DNA of 64,000 nt from Acidobacteriales bacterium 59-55 (GTDB lineage: Bacteria; Acidobacteriota; Terriglobia; Terriglobales; Acidobacteriaceae): assembly GCA_001897435.1 (NCBI GenBank), contig MKSV01000009.1, forward strand, positions 1-64,000, in the 5' to 3' direction. Below the pieces are notes generated by a model. The model saw only the letters and a program-made list of their open reading frames with translations. It searched no databases and was not told where the DNA came from. Positions within the stretch are counted from its first letter, which is position 1, and the number at the start of each line of letters is the position of its first letter. The translations under genes and the position numbers were made by a program. Shown here in pieces: positions 40,704 through 48,916 of the stretch.

Positions 40704-41501
40704 TCAGGGCTTGATGGCGCGGTAGAGGCCGGCGGTGCCGAAGGTGTAGCTGGTCCAGGTGGGATGGGTGAACCCGGCGTCCGCCATGAGCTCGATCATG
40801 CGCGACGGGCGGGGGAAGCGGGCTACGGAGTCGGGGAGGTAGGTGTAGGCTGCCGGGTCTCCGGAGATGAGGCCGCCGAAGCGGGGCAGAATCTGCTTGA
40901 AGTAGAGGTTGTAGAGCGTTCCGGTGAGGCCGGTGGGTTGGTTGAAGTCGAGGATGCCGATCTGTCCGCCGGGGCGAAGGACGCGGTACAGTTCGGCGAG
41001 GCCCGCCTCGTAGTTGCTCAGATTGCGGAAGCCGAAGGCCGAGGTGACGAGGTCGATGGAGTTTTCGGCGATAGGCAGGTGAAGTGCGTCGGCTTCGATG
41101 GGGATGATATTGTGCGCGGCGAACTTTTCGGCTCCGCGGGAGAGCATCTGGTGGGAGAAGTCTACGGCGAGGATGGGGGCCGTTGCTGGTTGCTGGTTGC
41201 TGGTTGTTGGTTGTTGGTGGGGGCGGTGCTTGAGCAGGGCGAGGGTCATGTCGCCGGTGCCGCAGCAGAGGTCGAGTGCGACGGCTTCGGGGCGCTCGAG
41301 GATCGGGCGAAAGGAGCGTGCGGCGCGCGTCCACCACCAGCGATCGATGCCGACGGAGAGGACGTGGTTGAGCAGGTCATACTTCGGCGCGATGGTGTCG
41401 AACATCTGCTGGACGTTCGCGGCGGCATCCTGATCGGTGGTGGTGCCGGTGGGGCGGGCTCCGGTGGTGATCTCGTATTCAGGTTTTAGTTCGTTTGTCA
41501 C
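40704..41501 (-). CDS. ubiE: Demethylmenaquinone methyltransferase with repeat-encoded insert
   Basis: SAM-dependent C-methylation in quinone synthesis (UbiE/MenG). The 265 residues start with GTG (MTNELKPEYE). Family motifs: MFDTIAPKYDLLNHVLSVGID, motif I ALDLCCGTGDMTLAL, AFGFRNLSNYEAGL and ELYRVLRPGGQ. Between LLKHRP and ILAVDFSHQML, where homologues have a short loop, lies a Gln/Asn/Pro/Thr-rich insert. It is encoded by five heptamer repeats (41182-41216) in the opposite orientation. The insert sits between beta-1 and the SAM-binding acid loop, so it may be tolerated as a surface loop. Confidence 0.93.
   Translation of the reverse strand: MTNELKPEYEITTGARPTGTTTDQDAAANVQQMFDTIAPKYDLLNHVLSVGIDRWWWTRAARSFRPILERPEAVALDLCCGTGDMTLALLKHRPHQQPTTSNQQPATAPILAVDFSHQMLSRGAEKFAAHNIIPIEADALHLPIAENSIDLVTSAFGFRNLSNYEAGLAELYRVLRPGGQIGILDFNQPTGLTGTLYNLYFKQILPRFGGLISGDPAAYTYLPDSVARFPRPSRMIELMADAGFTHPTWTSYTFGTAGLYRAIKP
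41182..41216 (+). repeat. Five heptamer repeats inside ubiE
   Basis: GTTGCTG occurs three times, then GTTGTTG twice, without gaps (41182-41216). On the coding (minus) strand this reads as CAACAAC and CAGCAAC units. Similar arrays occur at 43240 and 43435. Confidence 0.9.
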
Positions 41502-41564
41502 AAGAGCTATGGTAGTCGTTGGAAGTTAATTAAGCTGATCTCTACTAGATTGGATTAATCGGAT

Positions 41565-42101
41565 ATGGCGGCTTTTGGAACTGCTGACGGCAATACTTTG
41601 GATTGGGAGATCCTTCTAAACGGAAGTTTCTCTTTGTATCGGAATCGCCAGTATCTCAAAGAAGATATCCAATGGTTACAACTTCACGGCTATCGCATTT
41701 TCAATATGGATTGCACAACATGGAACTCCGAAGATTCAATGCACGAGAGTTTGGAAGAAACGTTGTCATTTCCGGCTTATTATGGGCGAAACTTCAATGC
41801 ACTCAAAGACTGCCTTTGGGATATTGAGGTTCCCGATGACGGTGGCGTAGCTATCGTCCTCAACTCCTACGATGTGTACGCTAGAGGGGCGGGCTCAGTA
41901 AATAGGCAGACAGGGATGCATGATGCCGAGATGATCCTCCACATCCTCGCGGGAGCTTCACGCTATTTTCTTTTATTAGGAAGGCGGTTCATTGTTCTTG
42001 CTCAATCAGACGATCCAAGGATGCACTTTGAGGGTCTGGGCAGCGTCGCCACACAATGGAATAGGCGCGAATGGCTCAACAAAGATCGAGAGCTAGGATA
42101 A
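41565..42101 (+). CDS. Barstar-family ribonuclease inhibitor, orphan
   Basis: The 178 residues contain the barstar core FPAYYGRNFNALKDCLWDI (residues about 68-86), matching the FPxYFGxNWDAL-type pattern of barnase inhibitors. It has N- and C-terminal extensions beyond the ~90-residue barstar fold. Base composition is clearly lower in G+C than in neighbours and codon use is mixed, suggesting horizontal gain. No barnase-like or other toxin gene lies nearby, so the target is unknown; it may be an immunity gene against toxins from other cells. Confidence 0.82.
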   Translation: MAAFGTADGNTLDWEILLNGSFSLYRNRQYLKEDIQWLQLHGYRIFNMDCTTWNSEDSMHESLEETLSFPAYYGRNFNALKDCLWDIEVPDDGGVAIVLNSYDVYARGAGSVNRQTGMHDAEMILHILAGASRYFLLLGRRFIVLAQSDDPRMHFEGLGSVATQWNRREWLNKDRELG

Positions 42102-42103
42102 TG

Positions 42104-43213
42104 CTAGTCGTTCGTAATGGTGTGTTCTCGCATCAAGGCGAGCATGGATTCGGTGGCGGCGAGGAGTTCGGGTTGGGTGACGTCGCGGACGATCTTTACG
42201 GTGCCGATGCCGGTGGGCAGGATGAAGGAGAGCGTGCCGCTGCGGTTCTTCTTGTCGCTGGCGGTGAGGGCTACGAGCTTTGCTGCGGCTGCCTTGAAGG
42301 GCGAGAGCGGCCCGTAGCGGAGAATAAGTGCGATGATGTGGTCGGACTGAGCCTGCGTAATGAGTCCGCGCGACAGGCCGAGGTGTGTCGCGGCGATGGA
42401 ACCCCAGCCGACGGCTTCGCCATGCAGAAGCTGCTTGTAGCCGGTGGCGGCTTCGATGGCGTGGCCGAGGGTGTGGCCGTAGTTGAGGATCATGCGCAGG
42501 CCGGACTCGCGCTCGTCGTTGGCGACGACGTAGGCCTTGACGCGGACGCTGGCGGTGACCACGTGCGCGAGCGCCTTGGCGTCTCCGCTGAGGATTGCGT
42601 CGGCGTTCTGCTCCATGTATCTGAAGAGCTTGGGATCGCGGATGATTCCGGCTTTCACCGACTCCTGTAGCCCGGCGCGGAGTTGGGCTGGCGGTAGCGT
42701 GGCGAGGATGTCGGTGTCGGCGAGGACGGCGAGGGGGTGATTGAAGCTGCCGACGAGGTTCTTTCCGGCGACAAGGTTGACGCCAGTCTTGCCGCCGATC
42801 GAGGAGTCGACCTGGGCGAGCAGCGTGGTAGGGATCTGCACGTAGGGGATGCCGCGCATGTAGATGGCGGCGAGGAAGCCGGTGACGTCGCCTATGACTC
42901 CGCCGCCGAAGGCGATGAGCAGCGAGTCGCGGTCGGCTCCGGCAGTGGCCAGTTGCTGGGCGAGCGATTCGACGCTGGCGAGGCGCTTGCGGGTTTCGCC
43001 GCTGGGGAGAAAAAGAACGGTGGGCGCCTGCTTGAAGGAAGCGAGAACCTGCTTGTGCCAGAGGCCCCAGATATCGGGCGAGGTGACGATGAAGGGGCGA
43101 AAGGCCTTGTCTTTCATCAGCTTGCCGAGGCGCGGCGCAAGCCTGCGCAGCAGGCCTGAGGCGATGGTGATGTCGTAGGCGGCGGAGGGGGTCTTGAGGG
43201 CTATGACTGGCAC
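42104..43213 (-). CDS. aroB: 3-dehydroquinate synthase
   Basis: Second step of the shikimate pathway: DAHP to 3-dehydroquinate with NAD and a divalent metal. The 369 residues begin at GTG ([14 protein letters not shown]), with GGAGA upstream. The NAD motif is [17 protein letters not shown], followed by [32 protein letters not shown] and the metal histidines in HGEAVGWGS. Complete. It lies 2 bases from the end of the convergent barstar gene and diverges from nadB. Confidence 0.97.
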   Translation of the reverse strand: MPVIALKTPSAAYDITIASGLLRRLAPRLGKLMKDKAFRPFIVTSPDIWGLWHKQVLASFKQAPTVLFLPSGETRKRLASVESLAQQLATAGADRDSLLIAFGGGVIGDVTGFLAAIYMRGIPYVQIPTTLLAQVDSSIGGKTGVNLVAGKNLVGSFNHPLAVLADTDILATLPPAQLRAGLQESVKAGIIRDPKLFRYMEQNADAILSGDAKALAHVVTASVRVKAYVVANDERESGLRMILNYGHTLGHAIEAATGYKQLLHGEAVGWGSIAATHLGLSRGLITQAQSDHIIALILRYGPLSPFKAAAAKLVALTASDKKNRSGTLSFILPTGIGTVKIVRDVTQPELLAATESMLALMREHTITND

Positions 43214-43239
43214 AATGTCTCCATCGTATCGCAGGGGGA

Positions 43240-43267
43240 GTTGCTGGTTGTTCGTTGCTGGTTGCTG
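43240..43267 (+). repeat. Four heptamer repeats upstream of aroB
   Basis: GTTGCTG, GTTGTTC, GTTGCTG, GTTGCTG at 43240-43267, starting 27 bases upstream of the aroB start codon. They have the same orientation as the array inside ubiE. Confidence 0.9.
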
Positions 43268-43360
43268 GTAAGGGTGCCAGGGTAGCTGAGAATATGTCCA
43301 AAAGCTGCAACCTCGGGTCGAGATGACGTGATTTGCGGGCGGGGCAGCAGCACCGAACTA

Positions 43361-43462
43361 CGACAACTGCAACAATCCAACAACAAACTGCCGGCGACTA
43401 AAAACTCTCTAGCAACCGGCACCGGCAATCGCTTCAGCAACGAGCAGCCAGCAACCAGCAAC
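43361..43462 (+). repeat. Inverted heptamer array upstream of nadB
   Basis: CAGCAAC, GAGCAGC, CAGCAAC, CAGCAAC at 43435-43462 is the reverse complement of the array at 43240. Looser CAAC-rich heptamers extend back to about 43361. The two clean arrays face each other across 167 bases in the aroB-nadB divergent spacer and could form a long stem. The array ends 24 bases before the nadB ATG. Confidence 0.75.
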
Positions 43463-43486
43463 CTGGTATTGCAGTAGCATCGAAGA

Positions 43487-45049
43487 ATGGAACAAGTTGA
43501 TTTTCTTGTGGTCGGTGCGGGAATTGCCGGGCTGAGCGCGGCAAACTGCCTGTCGAGACTGGGCAGCGTCGTGGTCGTCACCAAGGAAGAGCTGGCGGAG
43601 TCGAACACGGCTTACGCACAGGGCGGCATCGCGGTGGCAATGGGCGGCGACGAGGATGTCGCGCTGCACCTCGAAGATACGATGAGCGCGGGCGATGGGC
43701 TGGTGAACCGCGAGGCTGCCGCCATGCTGGTGGAGCAGGGGCCGCAACGTGTGGAAGAGCTGCTGGCGTGGGGCACGAAGTTCGACCGCGAGAATGGCGA
43801 ACTGATGCGGACGCGCGAGGGCGCGCATAGCCTGCCGCGGATTCTGCACGCGAATGGAGACGCGACGGGCAAGGAGATTGCCGTGTCGTTGCTGCGGCAT
43901 GTGCGCGAGGTGGATTCGATCGAGCTGATGGAGTGGACCACCGGCGTCGATCTGCTGGTGGAGAACGGCCGCGTGACCGGGGCCACGCTGCTCGATGGCG
44001 AGGGCGGCGTGCGCGTGGTGCGGGCAAAGGCGGTATTGCTGGCCAGCGGCGGCGCGGGGCAGGTCTACAGCGATACGACCAATCCGGCGGTGGCGACTGG
44101 GGACGGCATTGCCATGGCTTACCGCGCCGGCGCCGAGGTCAGCGACATGGAGTTCTACCAGTTTCATCCGACGGCGTTCAGCGCGCCTGGCGCTCCGCGA
44201 TTTTTGATGAGCGAGGCGCTGCGGGGTGAGGGAGCGTATCTGGTGAATGCGAAGGGCGAGCGCTTTATGGAGCGATATCATCGACTCCTGGAACTGGCTC
44301 CCAGAGACGTTGTGGCGCGAGCGATTACGCGCGAAGGCATGGATGGTGAAGTGTATCTGGACATGCGCCACGTAAAGAAGGACTTGCAGGCGCGGTTCCC
44401 GGGAATCTCGCGGTTTCTGGCGCAGTATCGGCTGGACCTTGGACGGGATTTGATCCCGGTACGTCCGGCGGCGCACTACATGATGGGCGGTGTGCGGACG
44501 GACGTGCACGGACGGACTTCGCTGCCGGGGCTTTATGCCGCGGGCGAGGTAGCCTGTACAGGAGTGCACGGAGCGAACCGGCTGGCCAGTAACTCTCTGC
44601 TGGAAGGACTGGTCTTTGGTGTGTTGGCAGCCGAGGCGGTGATCGCCGATGGGAATGAACGGAAGGTTGACGGACAGAGAGCAGACGGTGATCTGGCGGT
44701 GGACAGGGCGGCTTCCGGCGGGAGTTCGGTGACGGGAGAGGCGGCTACGGAGCGATGGATCGCGGAGCTGCGCAGCCTGATGTGGAAGTATGCCGGGTTG
44801 CTGCGGGACGCGGAGGGATTGCGGCAGGCACAGCGCGGGCTGGATGCGCTGGCGGTGACGATGCCGAGAGGGATATTCCGGCGGGCTTTGGAGGCTCGCA
44901 ACCTGCATGTGGTCGCGGGGCTGATCGTGACTTCGGCGCTGGGACGGGAGGAGAGCCGTGGAGCACACTACCGCAATGATTTTCCGGAGAGGAACACGGT
45001 GGCGCGGCACTCGGCTATGAGGGCGGGGGAATTGACATTTGTAAGTTAA
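43487..45049 (+). CDS. nadB: L-aspartate oxidase
   Basis: FAD enzyme making iminoaspartate from aspartate, the first step of de novo NAD synthesis. The 520 residues have DFLVVGAGIAGLSAANCLS (dinucleotide motif), SNTAYAQGGIAVAM, GGAGQVYSDTTNPAVATGDG, QFHPTAF and PAAHYMMGGVRTDVHGRTS, all typical. The C-terminal helical domain is complete. nadA/nadC are not nearby. Confidence 0.96.
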   Translation: MEQVDFLVVGAGIAGLSAANCLSRLGSVVVVTKEELAESNTAYAQGGIAVAMGGDEDVALHLEDTMSAGDGLVNREAAAMLVEQGPQRVEELLAWGTKFDRENGELMRTREGAHSLPRILHANGDATGKEIAVSLLRHVREVDSIELMEWTTGVDLLVENGRVTGATLLDGEGGVRVVRAKAVLLASGGAGQVYSDTTNPAVATGDGIAMAYRAGAEVSDMEFYQFHPTAFSAPGAPRFLMSEALRGEGAYLVNAKGERFMERYHRLLELAPRDVVARAITREGMDGEVYLDMRHVKKDLQARFPGISRFLAQYRLDLGRDLIPVRPAAHYMMGGVRTDVHGRTSLPGLYAAGEVACTGVHGANRLASNSLLEGLVFGVLAAEAVIADGNERKVDGQRADGDLAVDRAASGGSSVTGEAATERWIAELRSLMWKYAGLLRDAEGLRQAQRGLDALAVTMPRGIFRRALEARNLHVVAGLIVTSALGREESRGAHYRNDFPERNTVARHSAMRAGELTFVS

Positions 45050-45055
45050 AGAGTT

Positions 45056-45085
45056 CAGCCCAGTGAACAGGTGTTCTCTGGGCTG
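45056..45085. terminator. Hairpin between convergent nadB and outer-membrane gene
   Basis: CAGCCCAG (45056-45063) pairs with CTGGGCTG (45078-45085), with an inner GAAC/GTTC stem and AGGT loop. There is no strong U-tract on the plus strand; on the minus strand it is followed by a modestly T-rich stretch. It may act in both directions. Confidence 0.5.
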
Positions 45086-45113
45086 AGGGTGATATCAGGG
45101 ATCTTGGAGTGAA

Positions 45114-45788
45114 TTAGAAGCGGATGAAGAATCCGACTCCCGGCTCGAAGGTTGAGGTGTGGTGCTTGATGGTCAGATAGTTCTGCTGGAAGTCCGGTGC
45201 CATAAAGAAGAGCTGGCGGAACTGGGCGCGCAGGCCGAAATGCGAAGATGAGAGCATCTTTTCCACGCCAACGGAATAGTAATAGGTCGCGCGCGCCTGC
45301 TCTTGGAGCGACTGGCCGCCGAAGGGCGTGGGACGGAAGGCGATGGAGCCGGCCCCGGCCGAGATGAACGGCTGGAAGCTGAATTTGACCGGCGGATGTA
45401 CGACATAGCCCAGGGTGTACTCGTTGGCATTAGTCTGGACGCCGCCGGTGTCAGGCGGAGGGGCTCCAAAGGGAGTGAAGTTCTCCGTATAGCGCGCATA
45501 ACCGTAGTTGCCTTCAAAGCCGACCCAGGGAGTTACGGTATAGCGGATGGTGACCAGCGCGCCGAGCGTGTTGCTGGTTCTGAGGTTTACGGTCGTCGGC
45601 TGGGCGTTGATCTGAACCACGCCGCTGCCGGTGCCGTTGTATTCGCCGACTCCGCTGACGCCTACTTCGAGGCGGGAGAGTTGCTTGGAGAGAGCGCTGG
45701 ATTGGGCTTGTGCGGCAGGTCCCGCCAGAGTTGCGAGCAGGCAAAACAGAACACTCCAGACACAGGACAGGCGGGACACATTCAACAT
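45114..45788 (-). CDS. Outer-membrane beta-barrel protein
   Basis: I start it at MLNVSRLSCVWSVLFCLLAT, which begins a signal peptide ending near AAQAQS; the open frame extends 45 codons upstream without signal character. The 224 residues show alternating beta-strand patterns (VTIRYTVTPWVGFEGNYGYA) and end GVGFFIRF, a typical C-terminal BAM-recognition Phe. It resembles small OmpA-like or OmpW-like barrels; the specific role is unknown. It lies 82 bases downstream of the nfeD-like gene. Confidence 0.78.
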   Translation of the reverse strand: MLNVSRLSCVWSVLFCLLATLAGPAAQAQSSALSKQLSRLEVGVSGVGEYNGTGSGVVQINAQPTTVNLRTSNTLGALVTIRYTVTPWVGFEGNYGYARYTENFTPFGAPPPDTGGVQTNANEYTLGYVVHPPVKFSFQPFISAGAGSIAFRPTPFGGQSLQEQARATYYYSVGVEKMLSSSHFGLRAQFRQLFFMAPDFQQNYLTIKHHTSTFEPGVGFFIRF

Positions 45789-45870
45789 CGAGACGGGACT
45801 CCCTTGGATGGCACTTTTAGACGGAACTGACACTGCTTTCAGTTTACCCCGGCAGGTGGGGCGATGACCT

Positions 45871-47211
45871 TCAGGAAGGCAGGGAATCTTTGGCGATTTC
45901 AGCAGACTCGACGGGCTCGACAATCAGGGTAAGGTCTTCAACATCGCGCACCCGAACCGACGCTCCGGCCGGAAGCGAGGCCGGTCCGCGCAGGGATGCC
46001 TGCCAGAGTTCGCCGCGGATGGCGACCTGACCGCCTGGAGATAACGGCGTCTGCGCGATGGCGACGGCTCCGAGCATCGCCTGCGGGCCGGTGAGGACCT
46101 TGCCGCGACGGGCGCGGAGGGCGATCCAGGCCAGACCGAAGGAGATGGTGCCGAAGCCGATGCCCGCGCCGAGGGCCGTGCCGGTGTGGACCTGCATCTC
46201 GGGGATGGGGCCGTTAACGAGCGTGGCCAGCCCGAAGACCAGCGAGATGGTGCCGGCCAGCGCCAGAATGCCGTGGCTGGTGAACTTGGTTTCGAGCACC
46301 ATCAGCACCACGGCGGCGATCAGCAGAAGGATTGCCGTATGCCGTATGGGGAGCAGGTTCAGGCCGAAGAGGCTGAGCAGGACGAGCAGGGTGCCGAGCG
46401 AGCCGGGGATGATGGTTCCGGGAACATTGAATTCGAGATAGATCAGCAGGCCGCCCAGGACGAGCATCAGCACGGCGAGGTTGGGATCGGTCAGCCGGGT
46501 GAGCAGGCGTTCGCGCAGGGAGGGCGGGACAAGTGCGACCTTTGCATCGCGGAGATGCAGGGTTGTGGTGCTGCCGTCGAAGCGCTTGATCTGGCGGCCG
46601 TCGAGGGAGGCGAGTAGGGACTTGTCGCTGGGGGAGATGAGGTCGATGAGCTTGAGGTTGAGAGCCTCCTCGTCGCTATAAGACTTGGAGTTGCGCACGG
46701 CGTCTTCGGCGGCCTGTACGTTGCGACCGCGGCGGGAGACAAAGGAACGGATAAAGGCAGCGGTGTCGTTCTCGATCTTCTGCTTGAGGGTAGCGTCGGG
46801 CTGACGGCCTTCGGCGACCGGATGGGAGGCTCCGGCGTTGGTTCCGGGGGCCATGGCGGCGACGTCAGCCGCCTCCAGCAGGAAGAAGCCCGCCGAACCG
46901 GCGCGGCTGCCGGTGGGAGAGATATAGATGATGACGGGCACCGGCGAACTCTCGATGGCCTCGACCATGACGCGGGTCGATTCGAGCAGGCCACCGGGAG
47001 TGCCGAGGGAGACAAGGACCGCATCGGCGTGGAGACGCGCTGCTTCTTTGAGACCGCGTTGCAGATAGTCAGCTGTGATGGGCTGGACGGTGTCGTGAAT
47101 CGTGAGCTTGACGACAAGATTAGACTTTGCTGCGTCGGCGGGTGCGGCTTTGGAGGAGAGACAGGCAAGCGCGATGAAGAGAAGGAAGAGGGACTTCAGA
47201 GATGTCTTCAT
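45871..47211 (-). CDS. NfeD-type membrane serine protease (ClpP-class)
   Basis: The 446 residues start with a signal peptide (MKTSLKSLFLLFIALACL). The protease domain has VLVSLGTPGGLLESTR and SPTGSRAGSAGFFLLEAADV with the catalytic Ser, then MAPGTNAGASHPV. A C-terminal region of several transmembrane helices (about residues 235-345) is followed by the NfeD OB fold (LSPGGQVAIRGELWQASLRG). Archaeal relatives cleave hydrophobic stomatin sequences. No stomatin/slipin gene is adjacent; a TPR gene overlaps instead (ATGA). Confidence 0.92.
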   Translation of the reverse strand: MKTSLKSLFLLFIALACLSSKAAPADAAKSNLVVKLTIHDTVQPITADYLQRGLKEAARLHADAVLVSLGTPGGLLESTRVMVEAIESSPVPVIIYISPTGSRAGSAGFFLLEAADVAAMAPGTNAGASHPVAEGRQPDATLKQKIENDTAAFIRSFVSRRGRNVQAAEDAVRNSKSYSDEEALNLKLIDLISPSDKSLLASLDGRQIKRFDGSTTTLHLRDAKVALVPPSLRERLLTRLTDPNLAVLMLVLGGLLIYLEFNVPGTIIPGSLGTLLVLLSLFGLNLLPIRHTAILLLIAAVVLMVLETKFTSHGILALAGTISLVFGLATLVNGPIPEMQVHTGTALGAGIGFGTISFGLAWIALRARRGKVLTGPQAMLGAVAIAQTPLSPGGQVAIRGELWQASLRGPASLPAGASVRVRDVEDLTLIVEPVESAEIAKDSLPS

Positions 47212-48896
47212 GGCATGCGCTGTCCGCGAGCCAGCAGAGCCTGCCGCATGGCCAGCGCCGCCGGGTTTTTAGGGTCGAGCTTGAGGGCGTTGCTTACATC
47301 GGCGGCGGAGGCTGACAACTGCTTCGCTTGAAGCTCGATCTTGGCGAGGACAAGATATGCGTCGACGGTGGGCTGGAGCTTGAGCGATCTCTCCGCCTCT
47401 TTCCGTGCGTCATCGATGTTCCCGGTGTGGGTGCGCACCTCGGCAAGTCCCGTATGAGCATCTGCGCTCGAGGGGTCGGCGGCGATGGCCGCCTGGAACT
47501 CCTGCTCGGCTTCGGGGATAAGGCCCTGGGCAAGATATCCTTTGCCCGACTGAATGTACTCGGTAGCCTGCTGAGCCGGGGGCAGATGGGCGACGCGCAT
47601 GGCGCGCATCTGGTCCAGTTGAAAGGCCGCCTGCCGGAAGGATGCCTCGGAGTAAGTCCTGCGGATTCGCTCCAGCGGATCGAAGTCGGAGTCGCTGGTG
47701 GCCGCGGCTGCTGCCTTGGTGGTCGTGCCGGACTTGTTGGGGGGCGACGAGGTCTGAGGGCGGCGGCCGGAGTTGATGCGGGCCTTCAGGAGCGGTGCCT
47801 CGGGGTCGGTCGGCCTGAGCTTCAGGGTGAGATCGACCTCGCGCTGCGCTCCGGAGAAGTCGCCCTGTCGGAGCAGGGCTACAGCGAGGTTGTAGTGGTA
47901 GTCCGGGTCGTTGGGGTCGGCGTTGGAGGCGCGTTGAAACAGAGGAACCGCATTGCGTCCCTGTCGGCTGGCGGCCACGCCCTGGTTGTTGACGACTTCG
48001 GGAAGAGGGAGGCGGCTGGCGACGAAGGCGAAGGCAGCCTCCGCATCGGCGTACTTTGCCGAGTTGAAACGGGCGAGCCCAAGGTAGAAGCCGGCTTCGA
48101 GGGCGCGCCGGTCGCTGTGGGGAACCTTGGCCAGCGTAGCGGCGGCGCGGTCGAAGTCTCCCTGCGCGAACTGCGCCTTGCCCAGCGCGAGCAGTGCGGC
48201 GGGATAGTTGGGTGTGATGGCGATCGCCATCTGGAGACGCTTGATCTGTTCCTGCGGCGCGGTCGCGCTGGTGCCGCGAATGTAGTTTTCGAAAGCACTG
48301 AGGGGAACGCCTCCCGAGGCTGAGAGAAAGGTCTCCCGGGCGACGTTGAAGTGAGGATCGATGTTGCGGGCGATCTTCCAGGCAATGGAGTTCTCCACAT
48401 CGAAGAGGCGGGTCAGTTCGCTGGAGTCATCAAGCGGCTGAGAGAGTTGGAGCTTGTCCACATTGAGGACCTGAGCCTGGACAGAGATGCGGTTCTTATC
48501 GACGGTGTAACTGCCGACGATGACGAAGTTGGCGTCGAGCGTCTGGGCGATGCGAATTGTGGTGGCGCGAGAGGGCTTGAAGTCGACAGGGAGACCGAGG
48601 TGGTCGAGTGCGAACTGGCGGTCGTCGTTGGAGATGGTCAGAAAGCCGGCAGACGAGAGGCGCTGATTCAGCGTGTCGGGGAACGAGTCGCCGATCCAAT
48701 CGAGGGTGGATTGGCCGGAGCGGTTGTCGAAGGGCAGAACAAGCACGACCCGCCCGATGGCCTCGGCTGGAGCGGCTTCAGCGGCAGCCGGAGCGGTTTG
48801 CGCAAGGCCGGGAATGCCTGGCAGGCAGCACAGGATGAGGGCTATCGATAGCCATCTCTCGCGACAGATGGAGCGCAGATTTAACGGTCTCGGCAC
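47208..48896 (-). CDS. Periplasmic TPR protein with TolB/FlgO-like N-domain
   Basis: About 562 residues. The likely start is GTG at 48896 (MPRPLNLRSICRERWLSIAL), giving a signal peptide ending near GLAQTA; a TTG overlapping the upstream stop is an alternative. Residues about 45-185 contain VVLVLPFDNRSGQSTLDWIG and ANFVIVGSYTVDKNRISVQA, resembling the TolB-N/FlgO-type fold seen before TPRs in adenylate-cyclase-like proteins. About nine TPR-like helical pairs follow, interrupted by a Pro/Thr/Ala linker. It is probably a scaffold. The stop overlaps the nfeD-like start by 4 bases. Confidence 0.8.
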   Translation of the reverse strand: MPRPLNLRSICRERWLSIALILCCLPGIPGLAQTAPAAAEAAPAEAIGRVVLVLPFDNRSGQSTLDWIGDSFPDTLNQRLSSAGFLTISNDDRQFALDHLGLPVDFKPSRATTIRIAQTLDANFVIVGSYTVDKNRISVQAQVLNVDKLQLSQPLDDSSELTRLFDVENSIAWKIARNIDPHFNVARETFLSASGGVPLSAFENYIRGTSATAPQEQIKRLQMAIAITPNYPAALLALGKAQFAQGDFDRAAATLAKVPHSDRRALEAGFYLGLARFNSAKYADAEAAFAFVASRLPLPEVVNNQGVAASRQGRNAVPLFQRASNADPNDPDYHYNLAVALLRQGDFSGAQREVDLTLKLRPTDPEAPLLKARINSGRRPQTSSPPNKSGTTTKAAAAATSDSDFDPLERIRRTYSEASFRQAAFQLDQMRAMRVAHLPPAQQATEYIQSGKGYLAQGLIPEAEQEFQAAIAADPSSADAHTGLAEVRTHTGNIDDARKEAERSLKLQPTVDAYLVLAKIELQAKQLSASAADVSNALKLDPKNPAALAMRQALLARGQRMP

Positions 48897-48916
48897 AGCT
48901 ACGAGTATATAGAGCG

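Noticed and set aside
43240..43462. Heptamer arrays considered as CRISPR
   Set aside because: Units of 7 bases without unique spacers and no cas genes nearby.
43409..45010. 533-codon minus-strand frame
   Set aside because: Antisense to nadB; His/Arg/Gln-rich shadow sequence.
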